Assembly (NCBI GenBank): GCA_017619835.1
Contig: JAFZRN010000023.1
Coordinates: 1 to 64,000, forward strand
DNA: 64,000 bases
Reading direction: 5' to 3'
DNA from: Eubacterium sp.
GTDB taxonomy: Bacteria > Bacillota > Clostridia > Lachnospirales > Lachnospiraceae
Shown here: one piece after another, positions 32,197-40,085 of the stretch
Position numbering within the stretch: the stretch's first letter is position 1
Layout of the letters: every line of letters begins with the position of its first letter
The notes under the pieces: model-generated
The model's input: the letters and a program-made list of their open reading frames with translations, nothing else
What the model was told of the DNA's origin: nothing
Databases searched by the model: none
Translations under genes and position numbers: made by a program

Positions 32197-32259
32197 TAGC
32201 CATTTCAATGATGGCTACGGACCAGAAGGTCGGGGGTTCGAATCCTCTAGGACGCAGCA
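32197..32259 (+). other. Distal prophage att site: 3' half of tRNA-Arg(ACG)
   Basis: From about 32212 the sequence equals the 3' part of a tRNA-Arg(ACG): anticodon loop CTACGGA, 3' anticodon strand CCAGA, variable AGGTC, T arm GGGGG-TTCGAAT-CCTCT, acceptor strand AGGACGC and A. The 5' half is absent; bases before it (GATGG) do not pair with CCAGA. TAGCCAT (32197-32203) and ATGGCTA (32211-32217) form an inverted repeat overlapping the core edge. This is the duplicated att half; the whole tRNA should be at the other end. Confidence 0.85.
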
Positions 32260-32267
32260 TTTTTAAC

Positions 32268-32307
32268 AACCACAATTCACTTAACAGTGAACTTGTGGTT
32301 GTTTTTC
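32268..32307 (+). terminator. Terminator downstream of tRNA-Arg remnant
   Basis: AACCACAA-TTCACT pairs with AGTGAA-C-TTGTGGTT (one bulged C) over 14 pairs, followed by GTTTTT. It is the original terminator of the tRNA-Arg gene and now insulates the prophage from the Nudix gene. Confidence 0.85.
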
Positions 32308-32330
32308 TATTGAAAGGTAAGGTATGGGGT

Positions 32331-32870
32331 ATGGAAAGCTTTGATCTCTATGATATTCACAGACATAGGACAGGACTTACGATCGAGAGGGGTACCAAGG
32401 TCCCTGAAGGCTACTATCGTCTTGTGGTACATGTATGCGTTTTCGGAAGTGACGGCAGGATGCTGATCCAGAAAAGGCAGCCATTTAAGAGCGGCTGGTC
32501 CGGAATGTGGGATATAACCGCAGGAGGAAGTGCGGTTGCAGGAGATACCAGTCAGGAAGCTGCATCAAGAGAGCTCCTGGAAGAAGTGGGAATTGATTAT
32601 TCTCTTAAGGGGATCCGCCCGGCGATGACCATATATTTTGACGGGGGATTTAATGATATCTATACCGTTAACATGGATGTGGATATAGACAGTCTGAACC
32701 TGCAGCCTTCAGAGGTTGAGCAGGTCAAATGGGCCACAGAGGAAGAGATACTCGAGATGCTTAAAGAGAAGGAATTCGTGCTGTATAAGACGTCATTTAT
32801 CTCACTTCTGTTCTTCCTCAGAAATCATAATGGCACATTTACCCATAAAGATCCCACAAAGAAAAAATAA
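32331..32870 (+). CDS. Nudix hydrolase
   Basis: A 179-residue Nudix protein; ATG 32331 is chosen because the longer frame runs through the tRNA remnant and terminator. The Nudix box is GSAVAGDTSQEAASRELLEE, with D at the first glutamate position and the rest canonical. N-terminal LYDIHRHRTG and FGSDGRMLIQKRQPFK resemble the IPP-isomerase-like (YfcD/Idi-like) group. Substrate (nucleoside diphosphate derivative or similar) cannot be told. First host gene after the prophage. Confidence 0.88.
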   Translation: MESFDLYDIHRHRTGLTIERGTKVPEGYYRLVVHVCVFGSDGRMLIQKRQPFKSGWSGMWDITAGGSAVAGDTSQEAASRELLEEVGIDYSLKGIRPAMTIYFDGGFNDIYTVNMDVDIDSLNLQPSEVEQVKWATEEEILEMLKEKEFVLYKTSFISLLFFLRNHNGTFTHKDPTKKK

Positions 32871-32876
32871 ATATAT

Positions 32877-32905
32877 TGAATGATGTTATAACACATGTTA
32901 AAATG
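32877..32905 (+). promoter_or_regulatory. Promoter of GGDEF gene
   Basis: TTGAAT at 32877-32882, 17 bases, TAAAAT at 32900-32905, about 55 bases upstream of the GGDEF gene start. Confidence 0.6.
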
Positions 32906-32959
32906 TTAAGGATTGGGGATTGACCAGTTGTATTAAATCAGTGCAAGGGGGTTTTTCAA

Positions 32960-33883
32960 ATGTCAGAAGGCGGAATTATGGACAGACTCAAAATGGCCTG
33001 TCAGAATGAAAGCGGAATGCTGATGCTCATAAATCTGGATAACTTTTTCCTGTTTAACGATGTATATGGTCGTGATATGGGAGATAAGCTTATCGCAAGA
33101 TGTGTAAGTATCATAGATAGTGTTACAAACGGAGATGATATAAAGGGACGTCTTGGCGGAGATGAGTTCATCATATTCTGTAAGGGTCTTAAGAGTAAAG
33201 ACGAGATCCAGGATATGCTTGGCTACATCAACAAGAAGATCGAGCGCTCCATCGAGGATATCCTTGGTATCAAAGATAAGATATCAATGGGTGTTTCCAT
33301 CGGTGCTGTTCCCGTACCCGAGCAGGGAACCGATTATGAGACGCTTTTCAGCAAGGCTGACTATGCTCTCGATCATATCAAGCAGACCGGTAATCACGGC
33401 TGTGCGTTCTATACAGATGAGACCAATAAGCGTTATAAGAGCGAGATGGGCGATCTGAGTAAGAACATGGACGAAAAGGGCGATGAGAGAGGAGCTCTCT
33501 GGCTTGATTATGAATATTTCAGTATAGTATATCGTTATATCCGCAGACATATTGAAACCTATAATGATTCCGCACTTAAGATGCTTGTTACTATAGTTCC
33601 GAAGAATGTCAACATGAATGAGTATGACTTCTATCAGGTAGTTAAGAAGGTTGGTATGCTCATCAATTCATCACTGAGACGTAGTGATATCATGATGCAG
33701 TCAAGACAGAATCAGTTCTTCCTGCTTCTTCCGGAATTCCCGCCTACATATATCGAGAAGATGGTGGCACGTATAACCAAGAAGTGTGAAGACACCGGCG
33801 TGACCGAACTGGTAGATGTTAATATCCAGAATGAGATGATCATGTCTTCAAAGGAGAACGCACCAAAGGGCGGCCAGGCATAA
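32960..33883 (+). CDS. GGDEF diguanylate cyclase with second degenerate domain
   Basis: A 307-residue soluble protein. Residues 15-160 are a GGDEF domain: MLINLDNFFLFNDVYGRDMGDK with the metal-binding aspartate, and the active-site RLGGDEFIIFC. Residues about 195-300 look like a second, degenerate GGDEF fold (LLVTIVPK, LINSSLRRSDIMMQSRQNQF in the signature position). No sensor or membrane domain is present, unlike most cyclases. It likely makes cyclic di-GMP, with the degenerate domain serving regulation or dimerisation. Monocistronic: own promoter and terminator. Confidence 0.88.
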   Translation: MSEGGIMDRLKMACQNESGMLMLINLDNFFLFNDVYGRDMGDKLIARCVSIIDSVTNGDDIKGRLGGDEFIIFCKGLKSKDEIQDMLGYINKKIERSIEDILGIKDKISMGVSIGAVPVPEQGTDYETLFSKADYALDHIKQTGNHGCAFYTDETNKRYKSEMGDLSKNMDEKGDERGALWLDYEYFSIVYRYIRRHIETYNDSALKMLVTIVPKNVNMNEYDFYQVVKKVGMLINSSLRRSDIMMQSRQNQFFLLLPEFPPTYIEKMVARITKKCEDTGVTELVDVNIQNEMIMSSKENAPKGGQA

Positions 33884-33907
33884 AGTAATAAATTATCGAA
33901 TGATTCG

Positions 33908-33934
33908 AAAGGCTTCCGCATAGGAAGCCTTTCT
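33908..33934 (+). terminator. Terminator of GGDEF gene
   Basis: AAAGGCTTCC (33908-33917), loop GCATA, GGAAGCCTTT (33923-33932), then CTT. Ten perfect pairs. Confidence 0.85.
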
Positions 33935-33953
33935 TAACCTAATGAGGAAATTT

Positions 33954-34532
33954 ATGAATAATAACAAGAGAAACACACTTATTATATTTTCGACGATCAT
34001 ACTGATCCTGCTGATCATGCTTTTAAGGTCGGCAAATGATTCGGCTACTCAGCCTGCATCAGGAAGTACTCAGGATGACCTGGTTGTAGTGACTACCGAG
34101 GCCCGTACCGAAGAGGATGCTGAAGGAACCATTTCATTTGGATCAGCTGAAGATGAATCGGTTCAGGAGGAGTCTATCGAAGAAACAGAGGAAGCCTACG
34201 AAGATAAGGAGGATACATCCGAAGATTCCGGGGATAATGCCTACGATGATGCAGATGACGAGGAAGAATATACCTTCCGAAATGAAAAGCTCCTCAATTC
34301 TCACTACGATAAGCATGGCAGAGATATGGGCTTTGACAGTGCCGAAGATTATGAAGAGGCTGCCTCGGATGTGGTCAATAATCCCGATGCCCTTCATAAG
34401 ACTGAAAAAGAAGACGGAGACGATGTATATTACGTTAAAAAAACCAACGAATTCGTGATTGTTTCCCCCGACGGATATATCAGAACCTACTTCAATCCTT
34501 CCGACGGGATCAACTATTATAACAGACAGTAA
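33954..34532 (+). CDS. Membrane-anchored acidic protein with BECR-like C-terminal domain
   Basis: A 192-residue protein; ATG 33954 (GAGG at 33944-33947) rather than the ATG at 33942, which has no ribosome site. One N-terminal transmembrane segment (about 8-26), then an 80-residue D/E-rich disordered stretch, then a compact C-terminal domain of about 80 residues: LNSHYDKHGRDMGF, AEDYEEAASDVVNNPDALH and FVIVSPDGYIRTYFNP...YNRQ. That domain resembles BECR-fold (barnase/EndoU/colicin-like) RNase modules of polymorphic toxins and phages. In a host single-domain anchor it may process RNA outside or have lost activity. Confidence 0.6.
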   Translation: MNNNKRNTLIIFSTIILILLIMLLRSANDSATQPASGSTQDDLVVVTTEARTEEDAEGTISFGSAEDESVQEESIEETEEAYEDKEDTSEDSGDNAYDDADDEEEYTFRNEKLLNSHYDKHGRDMGFDSAEDYEEAASDVVNNPDALHKTEKEDGDDVYYVKKTNEFVIVSPDGYIRTYFNPSDGINYYNRQ

Positions 34533-34573
34533 AAAACCTATACTTTTGACATTAATTTATTACCCGTAAATGT

Positions 34574-34602
34574 TTGACAAAGCTACTGATTTGGTGTAAA
34601 TT
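34574..34602 (+). promoter_or_regulatory. Promoter of phosphonate/surface-polymer operon
   Basis: TTGACA at 34574-34579, 17 bases, TAAATT at 34597-34602. A further TATAAT at 34626-34631 could serve a second start. No other strong promoter is seen before the YidC-TagF gene. Confidence 0.65.
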
Positions 34603-34670
34603 TAATTAGTTGTATTCTTTTTGCATATAATAGGTAGAAAACAATTCTCGAAAAACAGGAGTAATGTAAA

Positions 34671-36581
34671 ATGTCTTATATAGCATCTGCGTTTGGTGTG
34701 GTATTTAAATTCTGTTACAGCATAGGATTTAAGAATTATCTCGTGGCTGTTGTTCTGTTCACGATCCTTTCGAAGATAATCCTTCTTCCGGTAAGTATCT
34801 GGACACAGAAGAACAGTATCAAGATGGTTATCATGCAGCCGAGACTTAATATGATAAAGGTTAAGTACTTCGGTGATAAGGACAAGATAGCAGACGAGAC
34901 AACAGAGCTTTATAAGAAAGAGCATTATAATCCTTTTCTTACAATAATCCCAACTATAATTCAGATAGCGCTTCTCCTGGGAATCATCCATGTGGTTAGA
35001 AATCCCCAGCTCGCAAGCCTTACCGAAAGTGCAATGGAGATCGGCGGAATCAGATTCCAGGATTATCCGAACGTGGTAGGCGGCGCATATCTTATCATGC
35101 CATTCCTGGCAGGCCTTTCGGCACTCATTCTCGGACTTGCACAGAATAAGCTCAATCCTCTTCAGGCTGAGCAGTCAGGCGCAGGTCAGATCAGTACACT
35201 TGCTATATCCGTGGGTATCTCACTTGTTCTTGGTTTCTTTGTACCCATGGCTGTCGGATTCTACTGGATCTGCAGTAACCTCTTTACGATAGTTCAGCAG
35301 GTGTTCTTAAATCTTATCATCAATCCCAACAAATATATCGACCACGAAGCTCTTGAAGACAGCCGTAAACAGCTGAATGAACTTGAGCATATGGGCAGTG
35401 GCGAGATCACAAAGGAGCAGAAGGCTAAAGAGAAGGCTGATTATAAGAGATTCTTCAGCGTAGCCAATAAGCATCTTGTGTTCTATTCGGAAAAGAATGG
35501 TTTCTATAAGTATTTTGAGGATACGATAAAGTACCTTCTCGAGCATACAAATGTAACCATTCACTATGTTACAAGCGATCCAAACGATCAGATATTCGAG
35601 ATGGAAAAAGAGAATCCTCATATCAGAGGATATTATATAGGCGAGAAGAAACTCATCACTCTTATGATGAAGATGGATGCGGATATGGTGGTAATGACCA
35701 TGTCGGATCTTGAAAACTATCATATCAAGAGAAGCTATGTGAGAAAGGATGTGGAGTATGTATACATGTTCCATTATCCGCTCAGTACCCACATGGTTCT
35801 TCATACCGGAGCGCTTGATCATTATGATACCATCCTCTGCGTAGGTGAGTTCCAGATTCCAGAGATAAGAAAGCAGGAAGAACTGCATAAGCTTCCCGAG
35901 AAGAAGCTGGTGGTTACCGGCTACGGACAGCTTGAAAAGCTTCAGGCTTCTTATGACAAGATAAAGGATACCCTGAAGAAGGGTAATAAGATACTGATCG
36001 CACCGTCATGGCAGGAAGGAAATATCCTGGATTCCTGTATCGACGAAATGCTTAAGGGTCTTCTCGGAAAGGGCTTCAATGTCCATGTAAGACCTCATCC
36101 CGAGTATGTAAAGAGATACGGTGCAAGAATGGATGCCATAGTCAAGCGTTATGAAGACTATGACGGCGGAGACCTTGAGTTCGAGCTCGACTTTACCCGT
36201 AACGACTCCATTTTCGATTCGGACGTTGCTATCTCGGACTGGTCCGGTACGACCTATGAGTTCTCATTTGTTACCGGTAAGCCTTGTATCTTCATCGATA
36301 CTCCGATGAAGGTCAACAACCCGAATTATAAGGAAATCGGAATCGAGCCTCTTGAGATAAGCTTGAGAGACAAGGTGGGAATCAGAATGAATCCTGATAA
36401 TCTTGAAGGTATCGCTGATACAGTACGCGACCTGATAGACAGACAGGATGAATATATAAAGAATAACATCGATATACGAAACGAACTGATCGCTAACTAT
36501 GGTCACAGCGGTGAGGAAAGCGCGAAGTATATCATAGGCAGCTTAAAAGAAATGGCCCAGAAGAGAAAAAACGAAAAGTAA
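34671..36581 (+). CDS. YidC insertase-CDP-glycerol glycerophosphotransferase (TagF-like) fusion
   Basis: A 636-residue fusion in one uninterrupted frame. Residues 1-230 are a YidC/Oxa1-type domain: about five membrane segments, NSIKMVIMQPRLNMIKVKY coiled hairpin, YWICSNLFTIVQQ at the last segment. The groove arginine of YidC appears replaced by lysine (FTILSKIILLP). Residues about 255-636 are a TagB/TagF-type transferase: NVHVRPHPEYVKRY (about 472) and ISDWSGTTYEFSFVTGKP (about 521) match the RPHP and SDYSS motifs. The YidC part probably anchors or feeds the transferase at the membrane rather than inserting general substrates. First gene of the phosphonate operon. Confidence 0.9.
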   Translation: MSYIASAFGVVFKFCYSIGFKNYLVAVVLFTILSKIILLPVSIWTQKNSIKMVIMQPRLNMIKVKYFGDKDKIADETTELYKKEHYNPFLTIIPTIIQIALLLGIIHVVRNPQLASLTESAMEIGGIRFQDYPNVVGGAYLIMPFLAGLSALILGLAQNKLNPLQAEQSGAGQISTLAISVGISLVLGFFVPMAVGFYWICSNLFTIVQQVFLNLIINPNKYIDHEALEDSRKQLNELEHMGSGEITKEQKAKEKADYKRFFSVANKHLVFYSEKNGFYKYFEDTIKYLLEHTNVTIHYVTSDPNDQIFEMEKENPHIRGYYIGEKKLITLMMKMDADMVVMTMSDLENYHIKRSYVRKDVEYVYMFHYPLSTHMVLHTGALDHYDTILCVGEFQIPEIRKQEELHKLPEKKLVVTGYGQLEKLQASYDKIKDTLKKGNKILIAPSWQEGNILDSCIDEMLKGLLGKGFNVHVRPHPEYVKRYGARMDAIVKRYEDYDGGDLEFELDFTRNDSIFDSDVAISDWSGTTYEFSFVTGKPCIFIDTPMKVNNPNYKEIGIEPLEISLRDKVGIRMNPDNLEGIADTVRDLIDRQDEYIKNNIDIRNELIANYGHSGEESAKYIIGSLKEMAQKRKNEK

Positions 36582-36609
36582 AAAAGCATAGTTTAAGGAG
36601 GAATGAAAA

Positions 36610-36840
36610 ATGCTGCTTTATATCGATCCATCAGTAACAACTTATATCATCCAGGCTGTTGCAGCCATCGTTATCGCAGGAGGTGCTGTAATATCAGTTG
36701 TCTGGAGAAAGGCTAAGAAGAAGGTCAGCAAGACTCTTAATATTGACGAGAACAGCAAGAAGGAAGTAGAGGATGAGATCCAGGAGATCGAAGCTGATGC
36801 AAAGGATGCTGTAGAGAAGGTTGAAGAGGCAGCTGAGTAA
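36610..36840 (+). CDS. Small single-span membrane protein
   Basis: A 76-residue protein: short N-terminus MLLYIDPSVTTY, one transmembrane segment (about 13-31), then KKKVSK and an acidic coiled coil. It lies between the YidC-TagF fusion and the trifunctional enzyme gene with an AAGGAGG site. Single-span proteins of this type often accompany polymer-assembly enzymes. It may be a partner or regulator of the fusion; no family recognised. Confidence 0.65.
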   Translation: MLLYIDPSVTTYIIQAVAAIVIAGGAVISVVWRKAKKKVSKTLNIDENSKKEVEDEIQEIEADAKDAVEKVEEAAE

Positions 36841-36884
36841 TCAGCAGGAAAAAACAAAGATAATTTCAAGAAAGGAAAATGTGT

Positions 36885-38894
36885 ATGAAGGCATTAATCC
36901 TGAATTCCGGTCTTGGAAGCCGTATGGGTGTACTTACCAGTGAACATCCTAAATGTATGACCGAAGTATCTTCGACAGATACCATACTCAGCAGACAGCT
37001 GAGACTCATTGAGGCTATGGGAATATCGGAAGTGGTAATGACCACGGGATACTACGATACAGTGCTTATGAAGTATTGTGATTCACTGGATCTTTCCCTC
37101 AATATCACCTACGTTAATAATCCGATATATGACAAGACCAATTATATATATTCAATCTACTGTGCAAAAGAATACCTGAGAGATCAGGACATCATTTTCA
37201 TGCATGGAGATCTTGTTTTTGAACAGAGCGTACTTGAGGACCTTATCAGCTGTCCCGAAAGCTGCATGAAGGTAAGCTCAACGATCCCTCTTCCCGAGAA
37301 GGATTTTAAGGCAGTTGTTAAAGACGGCTATGTTAAGAAGGTTGCCATCGACTGTTTTGATGATGCGATGGAGGCTCAGGCTCTTTATAAGCTTAATAAA
37401 GAGGACTGGAATCTCTGGCTCGATAAGATCGAAGAGTTCTGTGAGAATGATAACAGAAACGTATATGCAGAGAATGCATTTAACGAGATTTCGGATTCAT
37501 GCCATATAAAGGCACTGGATGTTCAGGACAGACTCTGTTCCGAGATAGATACCTCCGAAGACCTCGAGGTTGTTTCAAAGAGGCTTCATGAGGTAACACA
37601 TCGCAAGGTATATATGTGCTTCTCGACAGATGTGATCCACAGTGGTCATATCGCGATAATCAAGAAAGCGGCTGCTCTCGGCAAGCTCATTGTCGGAGTC
37701 CTTTCCGATGAGGCTGTTGCAAGCTATAAGAGGTATCCGCTTATAGGCTTTGATGAGAGAAAAGCACTTATCGCCAATATTAAGGGCGTTTCGAAGGTAG
37801 TAGAGCAGAAGGAGCTCAGCTACAAGAATATTCTTAATGAATTAAAGCCTGAATTTGTAGTTCATGGTGATGACTGGTGCACAGGCTTCCAGAAGCCTAT
37901 CAGAGAAGAGGTCATCAGCATTTTGAATGAGTACGGCGGAAAGCTTGTTGAGTATCCTTATTCCAAGGATGATAAGTATGAAGAGCTCGACAGGAATTCC
38001 AGAGCAGAGCTTTCAATGCCCGACTTAAGACGTGGAAGACTTCGTAAACTTATAGCTATGAAGGGCTGTATAAATGCCATCGAGGCTCATTCCGGTATCA
38101 CGGGGCTTATCGCCGAAAAGACAACTGTTCTTCAGGATGGAAAGAGTTATCAGTTCGATGCTATGTGGGTTTCCTCACTCTGCGATTCAACAGCAAAGGG
38201 TAAGCCCGATATCGAGCTTGTAGATATGACTTCAAGATTCAGAACTATCGATGACATCATGGAAGTAACCACAAAGCCGATAATCTTCGACGGAGATACA
38301 GGCGGACTTACGGAGCATTTCGTATATACCGTCCGTTCACTCGAGAGAATAGGTGTATCCATGGTCATCATTGAGGATAAATGCGGTCTTAAGAAGAATT
38401 CTCTCTTTGGTACAGAGGTTCAGCAGACCCAGGATTCCATCGAGAACTTCTGTGAGAAGATAAAGGCCGGTAAGAAGGCTCAGAAGACTAAGGACTTCAT
38501 GATCTGTGCTAGGATAGAGAGTCTTATCCTTGAACAGGGTATGGACGATGCACTTGAGAGAGCCTTTGCATTTGCGGGCGCAGGTGCTGATGCGATCATG
38601 ATCCACAGCCGCCGCAAGGAGCCGGATGAGATATTCGAGTTCATTGCAAAGTTCCGTGAGAAGGATAAGACAACCCCTATAGTGCTTGTTCCCACAAGCT
38701 TCAATACGGTTTATGAGGATGAGTTTAAAGAGCGTGGCGCTAACGTCATCATATACGCTAACCAGCTCACAAGAACAGGCTTCCCTGCAATGCAGGATGC
38801 CGCACGTACGATCCTCGAGAATCATCGCGCTAAGGAGTGCGACGATAAGTGCATGTCGATCAAAGATATAATAACTCTTATACCGGAAGAATAA
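36885..38894 (+). CDS. pepM: Trifunctional nucleotidyltransferase-TagD-PEP mutase
   Basis: A 669-residue protein (ATG 36885; AAAGGA eight bases upstream). Residues 1-235: sugar/phosphonate NTP-transferase (LNSGLGSRM, HPKCMTEV, IFMHGDLVFEQS). Residues about 243-370: TagD-type cytidylyltransferase with HSGH (251-254). Residues about 385-669: PEP mutase with the diagnostic EDKCGLKKNS (EDK-x5-NS, about 496-505), GDTGG and EAHSGITGLIAE. PEP mutase converts PEP to phosphonopyruvate, the entry reaction of phosphonates. The two nucleotidyltransferase domains could make CMP-phosphonate and CDP-glycerol for the TagF domain. Confidence 0.9.
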   Translation: MKALILNSGLGSRMGVLTSEHPKCMTEVSSTDTILSRQLRLIEAMGISEVVMTTGYYDTVLMKYCDSLDLSLNITYVNNPIYDKTNYIYSIYCAKEYLRDQDIIFMHGDLVFEQSVLEDLISCPESCMKVSSTIPLPEKDFKAVVKDGYVKKVAIDCFDDAMEAQALYKLNKEDWNLWLDKIEEFCENDNRNVYAENAFNEISDSCHIKALDVQDRLCSEIDTSEDLEVVSKRLHEVTHRKVYMCFSTDVIHSGHIAIIKKAAALGKLIVGVLSDEAVASYKRYPLIGFDERKALIANIKGVSKVVEQKELSYKNILNELKPEFVVHGDDWCTGFQKPIREEVISILNEYGGKLVEYPYSKDDKYEELDRNSRAELSMPDLRRGRLRKLIAMKGCINAIEAHSGITGLIAEKTTVLQDGKSYQFDAMWVSSLCDSTAKGKPDIELVDMTSRFRTIDDIMEVTTKPIIFDGDTGGLTEHFVYTVRSLERIGVSMVIIEDKCGLKKNSLFGTEVQQTQDSIENFCEKIKAGKKAQKTKDFMICARIESLILEQGMDDALERAFAFAGAGADAIMIHSRRKEPDEIFEFIAKFREKDKTTPIVLVPTSFNTVYEDEFKERGANVIIYANQLTRTGFPAMQDAARTILENHRAKECDDKCMSIKDIITLIPEE

Positions 38895-38895
38895 T

Positions 38896-40041
38896 ATGGA
38901 TCAGAATATAATTACTTCAGATGACAACTTTAAAGCCTTCGATAAATGGCTTACAGAAAACTCTGTAAAGAAACTTTTGCTTGTGTGTGATACTTCATTT
39001 CAGTTTCTGACAGAGATAAAAAGCTATATCGAGCAGATTGAAAAAACAGGCAAGACTCCTTCGGGAAATGATCTAAGCATTATACGTTTCGATGACTTCC
39101 AGCCCAACCCCCTTTACGAATCAGTAGTAAAGGGAGTGAAGCTTTTCAGAGAGACAGAGTGTGACGCGATCTTCGCTGTAGGCGGAGGAAGTGCGATGGA
39201 TACAGCTAAATGTATCAAGCTCTATTCCAACATGAAGTCGGACGGCGAAAACGGAAGCTTTCTTAACGAAGAGATAGTTCCGAACAAGATGCCATTTCTT
39301 GCCATGCCTACCACGGCCGGTACAGGCTCGGAAGCTACACGATATGCCGTTATCTACTTTGACGGAAAGAAACAGTCGGTTGCCGATATGAGCTGCATTC
39401 CCGAGACTGTTCTTATGGACAGCAGCGTTCTGAAGACTCTTCCGGTCTATCAGAAGAAGAGCACGATGATGGACGCCTTCTGTCATGCGATAGAATCTTT
39501 CTGGTCAGTCAATTCGACTGATGAAAGTAAGGAATACAGCAGAAAGTCCATACGCATGGTTATGGAGAATATGGATGGTTACCTTGGAAATACCGAGGAA
39601 GGTAACAGCAATATGCTTATTGCCGCAAACCTTGCAGGAAAGGCAATCAACATTACGCAGACTACTGCAGGTCATGCAATGTGCTACAAGATAACAAGTC
39701 TTTTCGGTTCTGCACATGGTCATGCCGCAATCCTCTGCGACAGGATCCTTTTCCCCTGGATGATCGAGAATACCGATAAATGTATCGATCCCCGCGGAGA
39801 AGAATATCTGAAGACTGTTTTTGACGAGATAGCAGAAGCTATGGGCGCCGCTTCTCCGAAGGAAGCTGCTGAGAAGCTGACTGAGATATTTGAAGCTCTG
39901 GAGCTCCCGGTTCCGACTGCTACCGAAGAGCAGTTCGGTGAGCTTAAGGTATCAGTTAATCCGGTCAGACTTAAGAATCACCCAATAGCGCTCGATGAAG
40001 AGACCATTGATAATCTATATCACAAAATATTAAAAATGTGA
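38896..40041 (+). CDS. Iron-type alcohol dehydrogenase, probable phosphonoacetaldehyde reductase
   Basis: A 381-residue Fe-ADH: nucleotide-binding GGGSAMDTAKCIKL (about 95-108), PTTAGTGSEATRYAVI, and metal ligands in MMDAFCHAIESFWS (D/H about 192-196), TAGHAMCYK (about 259) and SAHGHAAIL (about 272). It starts one base after the PEP-mutase stop and precedes phosphonopyruvate decarboxylase. In known pathways Fe-ADHs such as PhpC reduce phosphonoacetaldehyde to 2-hydroxyethylphosphonate. The context, not the motifs, gives the substrate. Confidence 0.85.
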   Translation: MDQNIITSDDNFKAFDKWLTENSVKKLLLVCDTSFQFLTEIKSYIEQIEKTGKTPSGNDLSIIRFDDFQPNPLYESVVKGVKLFRETECDAIFAVGGGSAMDTAKCIKLYSNMKSDGENGSFLNEEIVPNKMPFLAMPTTAGTGSEATRYAVIYFDGKKQSVADMSCIPETVLMDSSVLKTLPVYQKKSTMMDAFCHAIESFWSVNSTDESKEYSRKSIRMVMENMDGYLGNTEEGNSNMLIAANLAGKAINITQTTAGHAMCYKITSLFGSAHGHAAILCDRILFPWMIENTDKCIDPRGEEYLKTVFDEIAEAMGAASPKEAAEKLTEIFEALELPVPTATEEQFGELKVSVNPVRLKNHPIALDEETIDNLYHKILKM

Positions 40042-40085
40042 CAATTAGATCAGATCAGTTTGTCACATAAGTAAAGGATAAAAAC

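Larger units (their letters stand above)
1..32259. mobile_element. Integrated siphovirus-type prophage (right part)
   Basis: Nearly all genes run on the + strand in classical tailed-phage order: recombination/replication, accessory, late regulator, terminase, portal, head, connector, tail, lysis. The right border is a duplicated 3' half of tRNA-Arg ending at about 32,259, after which ordinary chromosomal genes start. The left border, integrase and repressor are outside the window, so the element is longer than 32 kb. Frameshift signal, tape measure, Dit and tail-tip genes indicate a long non-contractile tail. No broken structural gene is visible, so it may be functional. Confidence 0.95.

Noticed and set aside
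32197..32259. Complete tRNA-Arg gene
   Set aside because: The 5' half is missing: bases before the anticodon loop do not form the anticodon, D or acceptor stems.
32208..32330. Longer Nudix frame beginning inside the tRNA remnant
   Set aside because: It would translate through the att half-site and a 14-pair terminator; ATG 32331 lies at the start of the conserved N-terminus.
35307..35888. Long antisense frame under the YidC-TagF gene
   Set aside because: It shows no protein-like motif or ribosome site and mirrors the codon structure of the real gene.
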